In this document: piece by piece, positions 1 through 8,007 of the stretch
Layout: each line of letters opens with the position of its first letter
How positions within the stretch are numbered: position 1 is the first letter of the stretch
Assembly: GCF_023023025.1 (NCBI RefSeq)
Contig: NZ_CP095481.1
Location: 3,162,001-3,226,000 of the forward strand
Length of the DNA stretch: 64,000 bases
Direction: 5' to 3'
Source of the DNA: Amycolatopsis sp. WQ 127309
GTDB lineage: Bacteria > Actinomycetota > Actinomycetes > Mycobacteriales > Pseudonocardiaceae
Program-made: the position numbers and the translations under genes
Notes under the pieces: generated by a model
Database searches by the model: none
Told to the model about the DNA's origin: nothing
The model's input: only the letters and a program-made list of their open reading frames with translations

Positions 1-303
1 TCCGGCGTCGCGGCTCTGGTGCACTTCAAGCCGATCCTGCCGGGCATGGCCGTCGCCGGGGTGCCGGAGTCGTGGCTGACCTTTCCCATCGGCACGCTCA
101 AAACGGCCGGTGCGCTGGGTCTGCTGGCGGGGGTGGTGGTGTGGCCGCCTGTCGGGGCGGCCGCGGCGGCCGGGCTGGTGCTGTTCTTCGTCTGCGCGCT
201 CTACACGCACGTCCGGGTGCGTGACTACTCCGCTCAGTTCGGCCTGGCGAACGGCTTTCTCGCGGTGAACGCCGCCGCCCTGGGGCTCGCGCTCGCGGTC
301 TAG
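1..303 (+). CDS. DoxX-like membrane protein, 5' end outside window
   Basis: The reading frame is open from the first base, so the true start lies upstream; about 100 residues are visible. They form hydrophobic segments around residues 36-54, 56-71 and 82-100, with the short polar stretch THVRVRDYSAQF between the last two. This looks like the C-terminal half of the DoxX-like (DoxX_2) family of small four-helix membrane proteins, whose function is not established. It lies 51 bp upstream of the SRPBCC gene on the same strand. Family assignment is moderate because the diagnostic N-terminal half is missing. Confidence 0.6.
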   Translation, partial: SGVAALVHFKPILPGMAVAGVPESWLTFPIGTLKTAGALGLLAGVVVWPPVGAAAAAGLVLFFVCALYTHVRVRDYSAQFGLANGFLAVNAAALGLALAV

Positions 304-354
304 GGTCGACGCGAAACCGGTGCCTCGGAGCCGGTACCTCGGAGAAGGAGTGAG

Positions 355-789
355 ATGGGAAAGGTCACGGCCACCGCGGAGCGGACGATCGACGCCCCGG
401 CCGACAAGGTGCGCGCGCTCGTCGCGGACTACGCCGAAACGCGCCCGAAGCTGCTCACCGAGCACTACCGCGACTACGAGGTGACCGAGGGCGGCGTCGG
501 CGCCGGGACCAAGGCCGGCTGGAAGCTGCAGGCGACCTCCAAGCGCGTGCGCGACGTCAAGGCCACCGTCAGCGAGCCGAAGCCCGGCACCCTGGTCGAG
601 ACCGACGCGAACTCCAGCATGGTCACCACCTGGACCGTCAGCGAGGCCGGTGAGAAGAGCCTGGTCCGGATCGAGACGAGCTGGGACGGCGCGGGCGGCG
701 TCGGCGGGTTCTTCGAGAAGACGTTCGCACCGGGCGGGCTCAAGAAGATCTACGACGGCGTCCTCGGCAAGCTCGCCGAAATCGTGTGA
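355..789 (+). CDS. SRPBCC (START-like) family protein
   Basis: This 144-residue protein has the length and pattern of SRPBCC/polyketide-cyclase-like ligand-binding proteins: an N-terminal strand with TAERTIDAPADKVRALVADY, the usual opening of the helix-grip fold, then alternating strands and a long C-terminal helix (GGLKKIYDGVLGKLAEIV). The ATG start is preceded by a purine-rich GAGAAGGAG at 342-350. Such proteins bind hydrophobic ligands in the cytoplasm; the ligand cannot be read from sequence. It is followed by a 114-bp gap that holds the promoter of the next gene, so it may end its own transcript. Confidence 0.8.
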   Translation: MGKVTATAERTIDAPADKVRALVADYAETRPKLLTEHYRDYEVTEGGVGAGTKAGWKLQATSKRVRDVKATVSEPKPGTLVETDANSSMVTTWTVSEAGEKSLVRIETSWDGAGGVGGFFEKTFAPGGLKKIYDGVLGKLAEIV

Positions 790-818
790 CGGTGAGCGGG
801 GTGTGACCGGTCACCATC

Positions 819-844
819 GGAATGTTCGCCCCGCTTGGCCGGTT
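819..844 (+). promoter_or_regulatory. SigR/SigH-type promoter candidate
   Basis: GGAAT at 819-823 and GTT at 842-844 are separated by exactly 18 bases, the spacing of the thiol-stress sigma factor consensus GGAAT-N18-GTT known from Streptomyces SigR and mycobacterial SigH. It lies 60 bp upstream of the GTG of the NADP-dependent oxidoreductase. Confidence 0.55.
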
Positions 845-903
845 GTACCGGGAGAATCCGGGGCGCCTGCCCCGCTTGACGTCTCGACCTTAGGAGTTCG
901 ACG

Positions 904-1920
904 GTGAACGCACCCGCCCAGGCGACCGAGATCCGGCTCGCTTCCCGCCCGCACGGTGTCCCCACGGACGAGAACTTCGCCATCGTGGACACCGAGATCC
1001 CGAGCCCGGGCGAGGGCCAGATCCTGGTGCGCAACCTGATCATGAGCGTCGACCCGGCGATGCGCGGGCGCATGCGCGACGTGAAGTCGTACGCGCCGCC
1101 CTTCGCGGTCGGCGAGGTGATGTACGGCGGTGCGGTCGGCGAGGTCGTCGAATCGAACGTCGACGACGTGAAGCCGGGTGAGCACGTGCTGCACCAGGCC
1201 GGCTGGCGCACCCACGCCGTGCTCGACGCGAAGCGGTTCGTGAAGGTGGACGCGTCCGCCGCGCCGCTGTCGACCTACCTCGGCGTGCTCGGCATGCCGG
1301 GCCTGACCGCGTACGCGGGCCTGCTGGAGTCCGCCGAGTTCAAGCCGGGCGACACCGTGTTCGTGTCCGGCGCGGCCGGCGCCGTCGGGTCGCTGGTCGG
1401 CCAGCTCGCGAAGCTCAAGGGTGCCAAGCGCGTCATCGGCTCGGCCGGGTCGGCGGAGAAGGTCCGCCACCTGATCGACGACCTCGGGTTCGACGCCGCC
1501 TTCAACTACAAGGACGGCCCGGTCGCGGAGCAGCTGCACCAGGCCGCGCCGGAGGGCATCGACGTCTACTTCGACAACGTCGGCGGCGAGCACCTCGAGG
1601 CCGCGATCGACGCGATCACGCTGCACGGCCGGATCGCCGTCTGCGGGATGATCTCGCAGTACAACGCCACCGAGCCGACGCCGGCACCGCGCAACCTCTC
1701 GCAGATCATCGCCAAGCGGATCACCATCCGCGGCCTGCTGGTGATCGACCACTGGGGCCTGCAGCAGCAGTTCGTCAGCGAGATCGCGCCGCTGGTGACG
1801 TCCGGGCAGATCAAGTACTCGGAGACCTTCGTCGACGGCATCCGCAACGCGCCGGAGGCGTTCCTGGGCCTGCTGTCCGGGGCCAACACCGGCAAGATGC
1901 TGGTCCGGATCGCGGAGTAA
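904..1920 (+). CDS. NADP-dependent oxidoreductase (PTGR/CurA-like MDR family)
   Basis: This 338-residue, zinc-free medium-chain reductase belongs to the prostaglandin reductase/curcumin reductase (CurA, YncB) branch, which reduces activated double bonds of alpha,beta-unsaturated carbonyls with NADPH in the cytoplasm. The N-terminal GroES-like part carries the family signature LIMSVDPAMRGRM (residues 45-57). The Rossmann glycine motif AAGAVG is at 157-162, and YFDNVGGE near 225-231 is typical. No zinc-binding cysteine cluster is present. The GTG start follows a SigR-like promoter at 819-844, suggesting induction by thiol oxidation or electrophiles. It converges on the downstream dehalogenase. 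Confidence 0.88.
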   Translation: MNAPAQATEIRLASRPHGVPTDENFAIVDTEIPSPGEGQILVRNLIMSVDPAMRGRMRDVKSYAPPFAVGEVMYGGAVGEVVESNVDDVKPGEHVLHQAGWRTHAVLDAKRFVKVDASAAPLSTYLGVLGMPGLTAYAGLLESAEFKPGDTVFVSGAAGAVGSLVGQLAKLKGAKRVIGSAGSAEKVRHLIDDLGFDAAFNYKDGPVAEQLHQAAPEGIDVYFDNVGGEHLEAAIDAITLHGRIAVCGMISQYNATEPTPAPRNLSQIIAKRITIRGLLVIDHWGLQQQFVSEIAPLVTSGQIKYSETFVDGIRNAPEAFLGLLSGANTGKMLVRIAE

Positions 1921-1935
1921 CCGGCGGGGCGGGGC

Positions 1936-1960
1936 CCGACCCCGGCCGGCCGGGGGTCGG
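1936..1960. terminator. Bidirectional GC-rich hairpin between convergent genes
   Basis: CCGACCCC at 1936-1943 pairs with GGGGTCGG at 1953-1960, with a further GGCC/GGCC inside the stem. It sits between the oxidoreductase and the convergent dehalogenase gene. No T-tract follows, as is usual for actinobacterial hairpin terminators. Confidence 0.5.
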
Positions 1961-1965
1961 TGCAG

Positions 1966-2607
1966 CTAACCCAGCAGTGCGGCCAGTTCCGGCAGGGTCG
2001 ACGCCGTGTAGGTGGGCGCGGGCGAGCCGGGCAGCGGGCGGACGCCGGGGCGGGTGAGCAATGCCGTCCGCAGGCCCGCGGCCTGCGCGCCCGCGATGTC
2101 CCAGTCGTGCGCGGCGATCATCACCGCGTCGCGCGGCTGAAGCGAATACGCGTCGAGGACCTGCCGGTACGGCTCCGGTGCCGGCTTGAGGCGGCCCGCC
2201 TGCTCGGCCGAGAAGATCCGGTCGAGCAGCGGCGCCAGCCCGGAGTTCTGCAGCTGCGCCTCGGCCGTGGCGAGCGGGGAGTTCGTCAGCGCGACGACGT
2301 CGTGGCCCGCTTCGCGCAGCTTCGTCAGGCCCTCGGCGACGTCCGGGTGGGCCGGGAGCGAACGCAGGCCGTCGCCGATCGCGGTGAGCTGGCCGGGCGT
2401 CAGCTCGCGGCCGTGGCGGGCGGCGACCTCGACGGCGGCCTGGCCGGCGATGCCCGCGAAGTCGCGGTAGCCACCCGAGGCCGTCACGGTCAGCACGGTG
2501 TGAATGGCCAGCCCGAACCACTCGCGCCGGAGTTCGGGGCTCCCGATGGTCTCGTCGAGCGCGGCGAGGTCGAGCAGGGTCTCGTTGACGTCGAAGACGC
2601 ACAGCAT
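1966..2607 (-). CDS. Haloacid dehalogenase, type II-like (HAD superfamily)
   Basis: A 213-residue HAD hydrolase. Motif I is FDVNETLLD (residues 5-13, nucleophile Asp6), motif II is LTNSP near 107-111, the Lys of motif III lies in GRLKPAPEPY, and motif IV is AHDWDIAGA. The arrangement and length match L-2-haloacid/haloacetate dehalogenases, which hydrolyse a carbon-halogen bond through an aspartyl ester, but many relatives act on other small substrates, so the physiological substrate is open. The ATG lies 4 bp downstream of the flavoprotein gene, so the two are cotranscribed from the TetR promoter region. Confidence 0.8.
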   Translation of the reverse strand: MLCVFDVNETLLDLAALDETIGSPELRREWFGLAIHTVLTVTASGGYRDFAGIAGQAAVEVAARHGRELTPGQLTAIGDGLRSLPAHPDVAEGLTKLREAGHDVVALTNSPLATAEAQLQNSGLAPLLDRIFSAEQAGRLKPAPEPYRQVLDAYSLQPRDAVMIAAHDWDIAGAQAAGLRTALLTRPGVRPLPGSPAPTYTASTLPELAALLG

Positions 2608-2611
2608 GGGG

Positions 2612-3244
2612 TCAGTATTGCTTGGTCCGGGACCCTTCGTTGAGTCTCGCGTCCAGCTCTTCCACCGAAACCGGCAAGGACAGCTGGTCGCGCAGGATCG
2701 TGCCCAGGGACGGCAGCGTCGAGCGTTCCGGCCAGGTCTCCGGCTTCCACAGCGAAGACCGCAGGAACGCCTTCGCGCAGTGCATGAACAGCTCTTCGAC
2801 CTCGACGACCACCGCGAGCCGCGGGCGCTTGCCCTTGACCACCAGGTCGTCGAAGTACGGCGCGTCCGACACCAGGGTCGCCCGGCCGTTGACGCGCAGC
2901 GTCTCGTTCATGCCCGGTACCAGGAACAACAGGCCCGCGTGCGGGTTGTCGACGATGTTGCGGAAGCTGTCGACGAGCTTGTTGCCGGGCCGGTCCGCGA
3001 GCACCAGCGTCCGGTCGTCGAGCACCAGCACCGAACCCGCCGGGTCGCCGCGGGGTGAGACGTCGCAGCTGCCGTCCGGTGCCGACGTCGCCAGCAGGAC
3101 GAACGGCGAATGCGCGATCAGGGTGCGCGCGTGGTCGTCGATGTGGTCGAGGACCTTCTGCCGGGTCGTCGGCGACGACTCGCCGACCAGCTCCCGCAAC
3201 GCCTCGTGGCTGTCGATGTGGCTGCCGATGATGCTCCCCATCAC
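2612..3244 (-). CDS. Pyridoxamine 5'-phosphate oxidase-family flavoprotein
   Basis: A 210-residue split-barrel protein of the FMN-dependent PPOX type (MSMEG_1061-like). The FMN-binding core is visible as FVLLATSAPDGSCDVSPRGD (about residues 48-67), RPGNKLVDSFRNI and the strand LRVNGRATL. Members of this group bind FMN or F420 and reduce diverse substrates or simply carry the flavin; the specific reaction is unknown. It lies 6 bp downstream of the TetR stop codon and 4 bp upstream of the dehalogenase, forming a three-gene minus-strand operon divergent from the alcohol dehydrogenase. Confidence 0.82.
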   Translation of the reverse strand: MMGSIIGSHIDSHEALRELVGESSPTTRQKVLDHIDDHARTLIAHSPFVLLATSAPDGSCDVSPRGDPAGSVLVLDDRTLVLADRPGNKLVDSFRNIVDNPHAGLLFLVPGMNETLRVNGRATLVSDAPYFDDLVVKGKRPRLAVVVEVEELFMHCAKAFLRSSLWKPETWPERSTLPSLGTILRDQLSLPVSVEELDARLNEGSRTKQY

Positions 3245-3250
3245 CCCAAG

Positions 3251-3841
3251 CTAGCCGAGAGTCCGGCCGGTGATCGCGATCCGAGCCGCTTCCGTGGACT
3301 TCGCCACGACCTGGTCCACCGAGTACCCGTGCTTCACGAAGATGCCGTCGAGCTGGAACGTGCCGTAGCCGTGGGCCTGGGTGAACAGCTGCTCCATCAG
3401 CTCCAGCGCCGTGCCCGGGTCGGGGGCGACCGTCAGGCACAGCATCAGGAACTGGTCGGTCAGCCGCCGGGTCTGCTCGTGCAGCTCCGCGTGGTCCGGG
3501 CCCTGGAGGCCGTCGGCGTAGATGACGTTCATCCCGGCTCGCCGCTCGATCAGGTAGCGCGTGTAGGCGCCGGCCGCCGCGGCCAGGGCGGCCACCGGGT
3601 CGTCGTGGGCGGCGGCCGCCGCGGTGACGCGCTCGGCGAGCTGGCAGGCGACGTGGCACGCGACCTCGGCCAGCAGGCTCTCCCGCGTCGCGAAGTGGCG
3701 GTACGGCGCGCCGGGGCTGACCTGCGCCCGCTTCGCCACCTGGGCCACCGAGAACCCGGCGAGGCCCTGCTCGGCGATCAGGTCCAGGGAGACGCGCACG
3801 AGCTCGCCTCGCAGGTCACCGTGGTGGTACTTGCCGCCCAT
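3251..3841 (-). CDS. TetR/AcrR-family repressor
   Basis: A TetR regulator of about 196 residues. The start MGGKYHHGDLR at 3841 is typical for this subfamily; an ATG 12 bases upstream (3853) is possible. The DNA-binding helix-turn-helix is SVAQVAKRAQVSPGAPYRHF, followed by a helical ligand-binding domain ending ARIAITGRTLG. It is divergent from a zinc alcohol dehydrogenase, and two 16-bp palindromes lie between them, so it most likely represses both itself and the dehydrogenase, with an aldehyde, alcohol or related compound as possible inducer (inference). It heads an operon with the flavoprotein and the dehalogenase. Confidence 0.88.
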   Translation of the reverse strand: MGGKYHHGDLRGELVRVSLDLIAEQGLAGFSVAQVAKRAQVSPGAPYRHFATRESLLAEVACHVACQLAERVTAAAAAHDDPVAALAAAAGAYTRYLIERRAGMNVIYADGLQGPDHAELHEQTRRLTDQFLMLCLTVAPDPGTALELMEQLFTQAHGYGTFQLDGIFVKHGYSVDQVVAKSTEAARIAITGRTLG

Positions 3842-3871
3842 GACGTGGCTCACATCTTCCGTTCGGAATAT

Positions 3872-3887
3872 GTAAGAGCCCTCTTAC
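3872..3887. promoter_or_regulatory. TetR operator site 1 (imperfect palindrome)
   Basis: GTAAGAG-CC-CTCTTAC: perfect 7-bp arms around a 2-bp centre, with the same arms as the palindrome 26 bp downstream (centre to centre). It is located just upstream of the TetR start. Confidence 0.75.
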
Positions 3888-3897
3888 GTAGGTCCAT

Positions 3898-3913
3898 GTA
3901 AGAGGCCTCTTAC
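3898..3913. promoter_or_regulatory. TetR operator site 2 (perfect palindrome)
   Basis: GTAAGAGGCCTCTTAC is a perfect 16-bp palindrome between the TetR gene and the alcohol dehydrogenase. Size and position fit an operator for the divergent TetR protein. Confidence 0.8.
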
Positions 3914-3953
3914 GGAGGCTCTCGTTCACACGGTACTTCTTTTGGAGGGTTTC

Positions 3954-5003
3954 ATGAGCACGACCACGCACGCGATCGCCGCACCGGCGCCGGGCGCGCC
4001 GCTCGCGCCGACCACGATCGAACGCCGTGACCTGCGTCCGAACGACGTGCTGATCGACATCGCCTTCGCCGGCATCTGCCACAGCGACCTCCACCAGGCG
4101 AAGGAAGACTGGGGGCAGGCGATCTTCCCGATGGTCCCGGGCCACGAGATCGCCGGCGTGGTCGCCGCGGTCGGCCCGGACGTCACCAAGTACCAGGTCG
4201 GCGACCGCGTCGGCGTCGGCTGCATGGTCGACTCCTGCGGCGAGTGCGAGTACTGCCAGGCCGGGACCGAGCAGTTCTGCGTCAAGGGCAACGTCCAGAC
4301 GTACAACGGCGTCGGCTTCGACGGCGAGAACACCTACGGCGGCTACAGCCAGCAGATCGTCGTGAAGGACGCCTTCGTCTGCGGCATCCCGGAAGGCATC
4401 GACCTCGACGTGGCCGCGCCGCTGCTGTGCGCGGGCATCACCACCTACTCGCCGCTGCGCCACTGGGGCGCCGGCCCCGGCAAGAAGGTCGCCGTGATCG
4501 GCCTCGGCGGGCTCGGGCACATGGGTGTCAAGATCGCCGCCGCGATGGGCGCCGAGGTGACCGTGCTGAGCCAGAGCCTCAAGAAGCAGGAGGACGGGCT
4601 CAAGCTCGGCGCGACCGACTACTACGCGACCAGTGACGAGGCGACGTTCGACGTCCTCAAGGGCAAGTTCGACGTCATCCTCAACACCGTGTCGGCCAAG
4701 CTGCCGATCGACGCCTACCTCGGCCTGCTCAAGGTCGGCGGCGCGATGGTCAACGTCGGCGCGCCCGGCGAGCCGCTGAACTACAACGCCTTCTCGCTGC
4801 TGGGCGGCAACAAGGTGCTGGCCGGCTCGATGATCGGCGGCATCGCCGAGACCCAGGAGATGCTCGACTTCTGCGCCGAGCACCACATCGGCGCCGAGAT
4901 CGAGGTCATCCCGGCCGGCAAGGTCAACGAGGCCTACGAGCGCGTCGAGAACTCCGACGTGCGCTACCGGTTCGTCATCGACACCTCGACCATCGAGGCG
5001 TGA
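3954..5003 (+). CDS. Zinc-dependent NAD(P) alcohol dehydrogenase
   Basis: A 349-residue zinc alcohol dehydrogenase of the cinnamyl-alcohol dehydrogenase/AdhC-like branch, oxidising alcohols or reducing aldehydes in the cytoplasm. Catalytic zinc ligands are Cys42 (GICHSDLH), His64-Glu65 (VPGHE) and Cys159. The structural zinc is held by Cys95, Cys98, Cys101 and Cys109. The nucleotide-binding motif is GLGGLG at 183-188. The ATG at 3954 has TTGGAGGG upstream. Two TetR operators precede it, so expression is probably induced through the divergent repressor. It faces purU tail to tail. Confidence 0.9.
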   Translation: MSTTTHAIAAPAPGAPLAPTTIERRDLRPNDVLIDIAFAGICHSDLHQAKEDWGQAIFPMVPGHEIAGVVAAVGPDVTKYQVGDRVGVGCMVDSCGECEYCQAGTEQFCVKGNVQTYNGVGFDGENTYGGYSQQIVVKDAFVCGIPEGIDLDVAAPLLCAGITTYSPLRHWGAGPGKKVAVIGLGGLGHMGVKIAAAMGAEVTVLSQSLKKQEDGLKLGATDYYATSDEATFDVLKGKFDVILNTVSAKLPIDAYLGLLKVGGAMVNVGAPGEPLNYNAFSLLGGNKVLAGSMIGGIAETQEMLDFCAEHHIGAEIEVIPAGKVNEAYERVENSDVRYRFVIDTSTIEA

Positions 5004-5009
5004 GGATGC

Positions 5010-5053
5010 TGCACGGCAACCGCGTCAGAACACCACGGTGCGGTTGCCGTGCA
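5010..5053. terminator. 14-bp perfect inverted repeat at the adh/purU convergence
   Basis: TGCACGGCAACCGC (5010-5023) is the exact reverse complement of 5040-5053, with a 16-base loop. The second arm lies inside the 3' end of purU, so the last purU codons form half of the hairpin. It probably terminates transcription from both sides. Confidence 0.65.
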
Positions 5054-5891
5054 CCAGGACCCGGTTCTCCAGGTGCCAGCGCAGGCCGCGGGCGAGGGTG
5101 ACCTTCTCGATGTCGCGGCCCTTGCGGACCATGTCCTCGACCGAGTCGCCGTGGTCGACGCGGATCACGTCCTGGTCGATGATCGGGCCCGCGTCGAGGT
5201 CCGCGGTGACGTAGTGGCAGGTCGCGCCGACCAGCTTCACCCCGCGCGTGTGCGCCTGGTGGTACGGCTTCGCGCCGACGAACGACGGCAGGAAGCTGTG
5301 GTGGATGTTGATCGCCCGGCCGGCCCACGCGCGGCACAGGCCGGCGGGCAGGATCTGCATGAACCGGGCCAGCACCACCGCGTGCGGGTCGTGCTCGTCG
5401 ACGAGCTTGCGGACCTCTTCGAACGCCTCGGCCTTGCCGCCGGCTGGGAACGGCACGTGGTGGAACGGGATCCCGTGCGCGCGGGTGATGCCGGCGAGCG
5501 ACTCGTGGTTGCCGATCACCGCGGCGACGTCGACGTCGAGCTCGCCGGACGCGACGCGGCCGAGCAGGTCGTAGAGGCAGTGCCCGGCCTTCGACACCAG
5601 CACGACCGCGCGGCGCCGTTCGCCGGTGTCGCTGACCTGCCAGCTCGACTCCGCGGACAGGTCCGCGGCCACCTCGGCGAACCGGGCCCGCAGCCCGGTC
5701 GCGTCGAACGGCAGCGAGTCCGCGCGGACGACCTGGCGGGTGAAGAACCAGCCGGTGTCCGGATCGGTGTGGTAGGCCGCTTCGACGATCCAGCCGCCGT
5801 GCTCGGCGAGGAACCCGGAGATCCGGGCGATGATGCCGGTGCGGTCGGGGCAGCCGAAGGTGATGACGTAGCGGCGTTCGGGAGCGGTCAC
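5025..5891 (-). CDS. purU: Formyltetrahydrofolate deformylase
   Basis: PurU hydrolyses 10-formyltetrahydrofolate to formate and tetrahydrofolate, balancing one-carbon pools. The 288-residue protein has an N-terminal ACT domain (YVITFGCPDRTGIIARISGF, about residues 6-25) and a C-terminal formyltransferase-fold domain. Catalytic Asn and His are seen in INIHHSFLP and the Asp in ADLDAGPIIDQD. I chose the GTG at 5891 because the upstream in-frame extension (RPPERRRGTLSG) is unlike the family. It is the last gene of a minus-strand cluster, 25 bp after the maleylpyruvate isomerase-type gene. Its 3' end is part of a hairpin with the intergenic DNA. Confidence 0.93.
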   Translation of the reverse strand: MTAPERRYVITFGCPDRTGIIARISGFLAEHGGWIVEAAYHTDPDTGWFFTRQVVRADSLPFDATGLRARFAEVAADLSAESSWQVSDTGERRRAVVLVSKAGHCLYDLLGRVASGELDVDVAAVIGNHESLAGITRAHGIPFHHVPFPAGGKAEAFEEVRKLVDEHDPHAVVLARFMQILPAGLCRAWAGRAINIHHSFLPSFVGAKPYHQAHTRGVKLVGATCHYVTADLDAGPIIDQDVIRVDHGDSVEDMVRKGRDIEKVTLARGLRWHLENRVLVHGNRTVVF

Positions 5892-5916
5892 GCCGGACAG
5901 TGTCCCCCGCCGCCGT

Positions 5917-6534
5917 TCAGGGGGCCGCCAGTGGTGCGAGGTCACCGGTGACGGACGCCTGGTGCGGGCGCCCCCACAGCGCGCGGTAGACGTCGTCGGC
6001 GGCGCCGGAGACCTCGGCGTTCGGTGCCCCGAACGTCCACGTGCGCTCCGGCGTCGCGACGCGCACGTCGGGCGTGATGCCGCGGCGCGGCGTGAGGAAC
6101 GTCAGGTACTCGTCGATGCCGTCGTTCGCGAACTCCGGTGAGAAGCGCGTCGGTGGGACGTCGGCCAGGGCGGATTCGGCGTCGAGGCGGTGGATCGCCG
6201 TCTCGTGGGCCATCCGCCGCGTCCAGTCGCCGACCGTCACGTCGAAGCCCGGGTACGGCGAGAACGCCGGGGTTTCCGGATCCTGGCCGAAGGCTTCGCG
6301 CAGCGCCAGGCGGTGGCCGTCCCACCACCCCAGGAGGTCGTCCCAGCCTGAAGGTGGCACCGGCCGCACCGGCCGGTTCACCGCCAGGCTGACGGCGAGG
6401 CCGTGCACGAACCCGATGTGCGCCACCAGGTCATGAACAGTCCACTTCGGACAGTTCCGGACCGGCGCCGTCGGCCCGGCTGCCAGCGCCGCTCGTTTCA
6501 GCGCGTCCGCGTGGATGTCGATCGCTTCCCGCAT
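5917..6534 (-). CDS. Maleylpyruvate isomerase-family, mycothiol-dependent enzyme
   Basis: A 205-residue protein of the DinB/MDMPI fold. The family signature is CPKWTVHDLVAHIGF near residues 28-42 (metal ligand His39) and MAHETAIHRLDAE, supplying further metal-binding residues. Relatives use mycothiol as thiol cofactor for isomerisation or transfer reactions; the substrate here is unknown. Mycothiol would be available because mshA is present at 11752. The start overlaps the 3' end of the DedA gene by 104 bases on the same strand, which is unusually long. It lies 25 bp upstream of purU. Confidence 0.82.
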   Translation of the reverse strand: MREAIDIHADALKRAALAAGPTAPVRNCPKWTVHDLVAHIGFVHGLAVSLAVNRPVRPVPPSGWDDLLGWWDGHRLALREAFGQDPETPAFSPYPGFDVTVGDWTRRMAHETAIHRLDAESALADVPPTRFSPEFANDGIDEYLTFLTPRRGITPDVRVATPERTWTFGAPNAEVSGAADDVYRALWGRPHQASVTGDLAPLAAP

Positions 6535-7159
6535 GCGCCGACCGTAGCCGCCGCCCGCCTTCGATCGCGAGCACCAGCGCGAGCCCGAGGCCGAAGGACA
6601 GCAACAGGCCCTTCACCGGTTCGCCGGCGAACGCGGCCCCGCCGGCCAGGCCGATCAGGACGCTGTAGACCGCCCAGATCGCCGCGCCCGCCGCGTCCAC
6701 CAGCACGAACCGGGGGAGCGGGTAGCCGAGGCTGCCGTTCGCGAGCGCGCTGGCGACGCGGCCGCCGGGCAGGTAGCGGGCGGCGATGATCAGCAGGCCG
6801 CCGTGGTGGCGCACCTGGTCCCGCGCCCACTCGTACCGGCGCGGCCCGGCCGGCCCGCGCCGCAGCAGCGCGAGCGCCCGCGGCCCGGCGGTGCGCCCGA
6901 CGGCGTACCCGAGGCAGTCGCCGGTCCACGCGCCGCCGGCGGCGACGGCGGCGAGCAGCGCCAGCTGCGCCGGATCCGGCCCGAACAGGACGGCGACGGT
7001 GACGACGGTCGTCTCGCTCGGCATGAACGGCAGCAGCGCGTCCAACCCGGACACGGCGAAGACGAGCACCCACAGCCACGGCGAGCCCAGCGCGCCGCGC
7101 AGCAGCTCGGTGACGTGCCCCAGGAGTTCCACGGCTTCATGGTGATCACCGCAGGTCAC
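6431..7159 (-). CDS. DedA-family (VTT domain) membrane protein
   Basis: An integral membrane protein of about 233-242 residues; the GTG at 7132 is as plausible a start as the GTG at 7159. The DedA/SNARE-associated core is visible: LPFMPSETTVVTVAV, GDCLGYAVGRTAG and the re-entrant RYLPGGRVASALANG, with several membrane helices. DedA proteins are implicated in lipid flipping and envelope homeostasis. After the last helix, a basic low-complexity tail of about 40 residues runs over the start of the next gene in another frame. Gene order suggests cotranscription with the methyltransferase upstream and the isomerase-type gene downstream. Confidence 0.83.
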   Translation of the reverse strand: MTCGDHHEAVELLGHVTELLRGALGSPWLWVLVFAVSGLDALLPFMPSETTVVTVAVLFGPDPAQLALLAAVAAGGAWTGDCLGYAVGRTAGPRALALLRRGPAGPRRYEWARDQVRHHGGLLIIAARYLPGGRVASALANGSLGYPLPRFVLVDAAGAAIWAVYSVLIGLAGGAAFAGEPVKGLLLSFGLGLALVLAIEGGRRLRSAHAGSDRHPRGRAETSGAGSRADGAGPELSEVDCS

Positions 7160-7200
7160 CTACGGGTGACGCAGCGGGGTGCGGCCGGTGAACAGCGGAT

Positions 7201-8007
7201 CTACGGGGCGACCGGGGCGACGGCGGCCCACGGCACGGTCAGCTCGCCGAGCCGGATGCGCCCCGGCGGGCCCAGCACCGGCCAGCCGCGGGAACCCAGC
7301 AGCCGCACCGTCTCCAGCCAGCGGGAGCGGGCGCCGAACGCCTGGTGCGGGGCCGCGGCCGCCCAGCAAGCGTCCAGTGTGGCCAGCAGCTCGTGGACGC
7401 GCTCGCCGGGGACGTTCCGGTGGATCAGCGCCTTCGGCAGCCGCTCGGCCACCGTCGACGGCCGGTCCAGGCCCGCGAGCCGGACCGACAGCGTCAGCGA
7501 GACCGGGCCGTCGCGGGACACCAGGACCCACGTCGACAGGCGGCCGATCTCGTCGCACGTGCCTTCGACCAGGAGCCCTTCAGGGGGCATCGACTCCAGC
7601 ATCAGCTGCCACGCGCCCGCGACCTCGTGCTCCGCGTACTGGCGCAGCACGTTGAACGCCCGGACGAGCACCGGGCGCGTGCCGGCCAGCTCGAACCCGC
7701 CGCGCCGGAACGAAAGCCAGGGCGGCGACGCCGCGGACTGCGCGAAGGCCACCCGCGCGGCGTCCAGCTCCAGGCCCAGCACCCGGACGTCGGGGCGGAC
7801 CCGGCGCAGCCAGCGGGCCAGCTCCACGGTGGTCACCGGGGACGCGCCGTACCCGAGGTCGACGACCAGGGGTGAGCCGGCCGCGCGCAGCAAGCGGGTC
7901 GTCGGCGGCGCGGTGGCGATCCACCGGTCGACCCGGCGCAGGCGGTTGGGGTTGGTCGTTCCTCTGGTCGGCGCGCCGACCGGGCTCAGGCGGCGTCGGC
8001 CAGCCAC
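7201..8007 (-). CDS. Class I SAM-dependent methyltransferase-like protein
   Basis: A 268-residue protein with a Rossmann-type SAM site: motif I LVVDLGYGASPVTTVEL (about residues 46-62) and the acidic end of strand 2 in VLGLELDAARV. The substrate is not recognisable. The GTG start at 8007 overlaps the end of the DUF2505 gene by 22 bases, so translation is probably coupled. Belongs to the minus-strand cluster DUF2505, methyltransferase, DedA, isomerase-type, purU. Confidence 0.75.
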   Translation of the reverse strand: MAGRRRLSPVGAPTRGTTNPNRLRRVDRWIATAPPTTRLLRAAGSPLVVDLGYGASPVTTVELARWLRRVRPDVRVLGLELDAARVAFAQSAASPPWLSFRRGGFELAGTRPVLVRAFNVLRQYAEHEVAGAWQLMLESMPPEGLLVEGTCDEIGRLSTWVLVSRDGPVSLTLSVRLAGLDRPSTVAERLPKALIHRNVPGERVHELLATLDACWAAAAPHQAFGARSRWLETVRLLGSRGWPVLGPPGRIRLGELTVPWAAVAPVAP

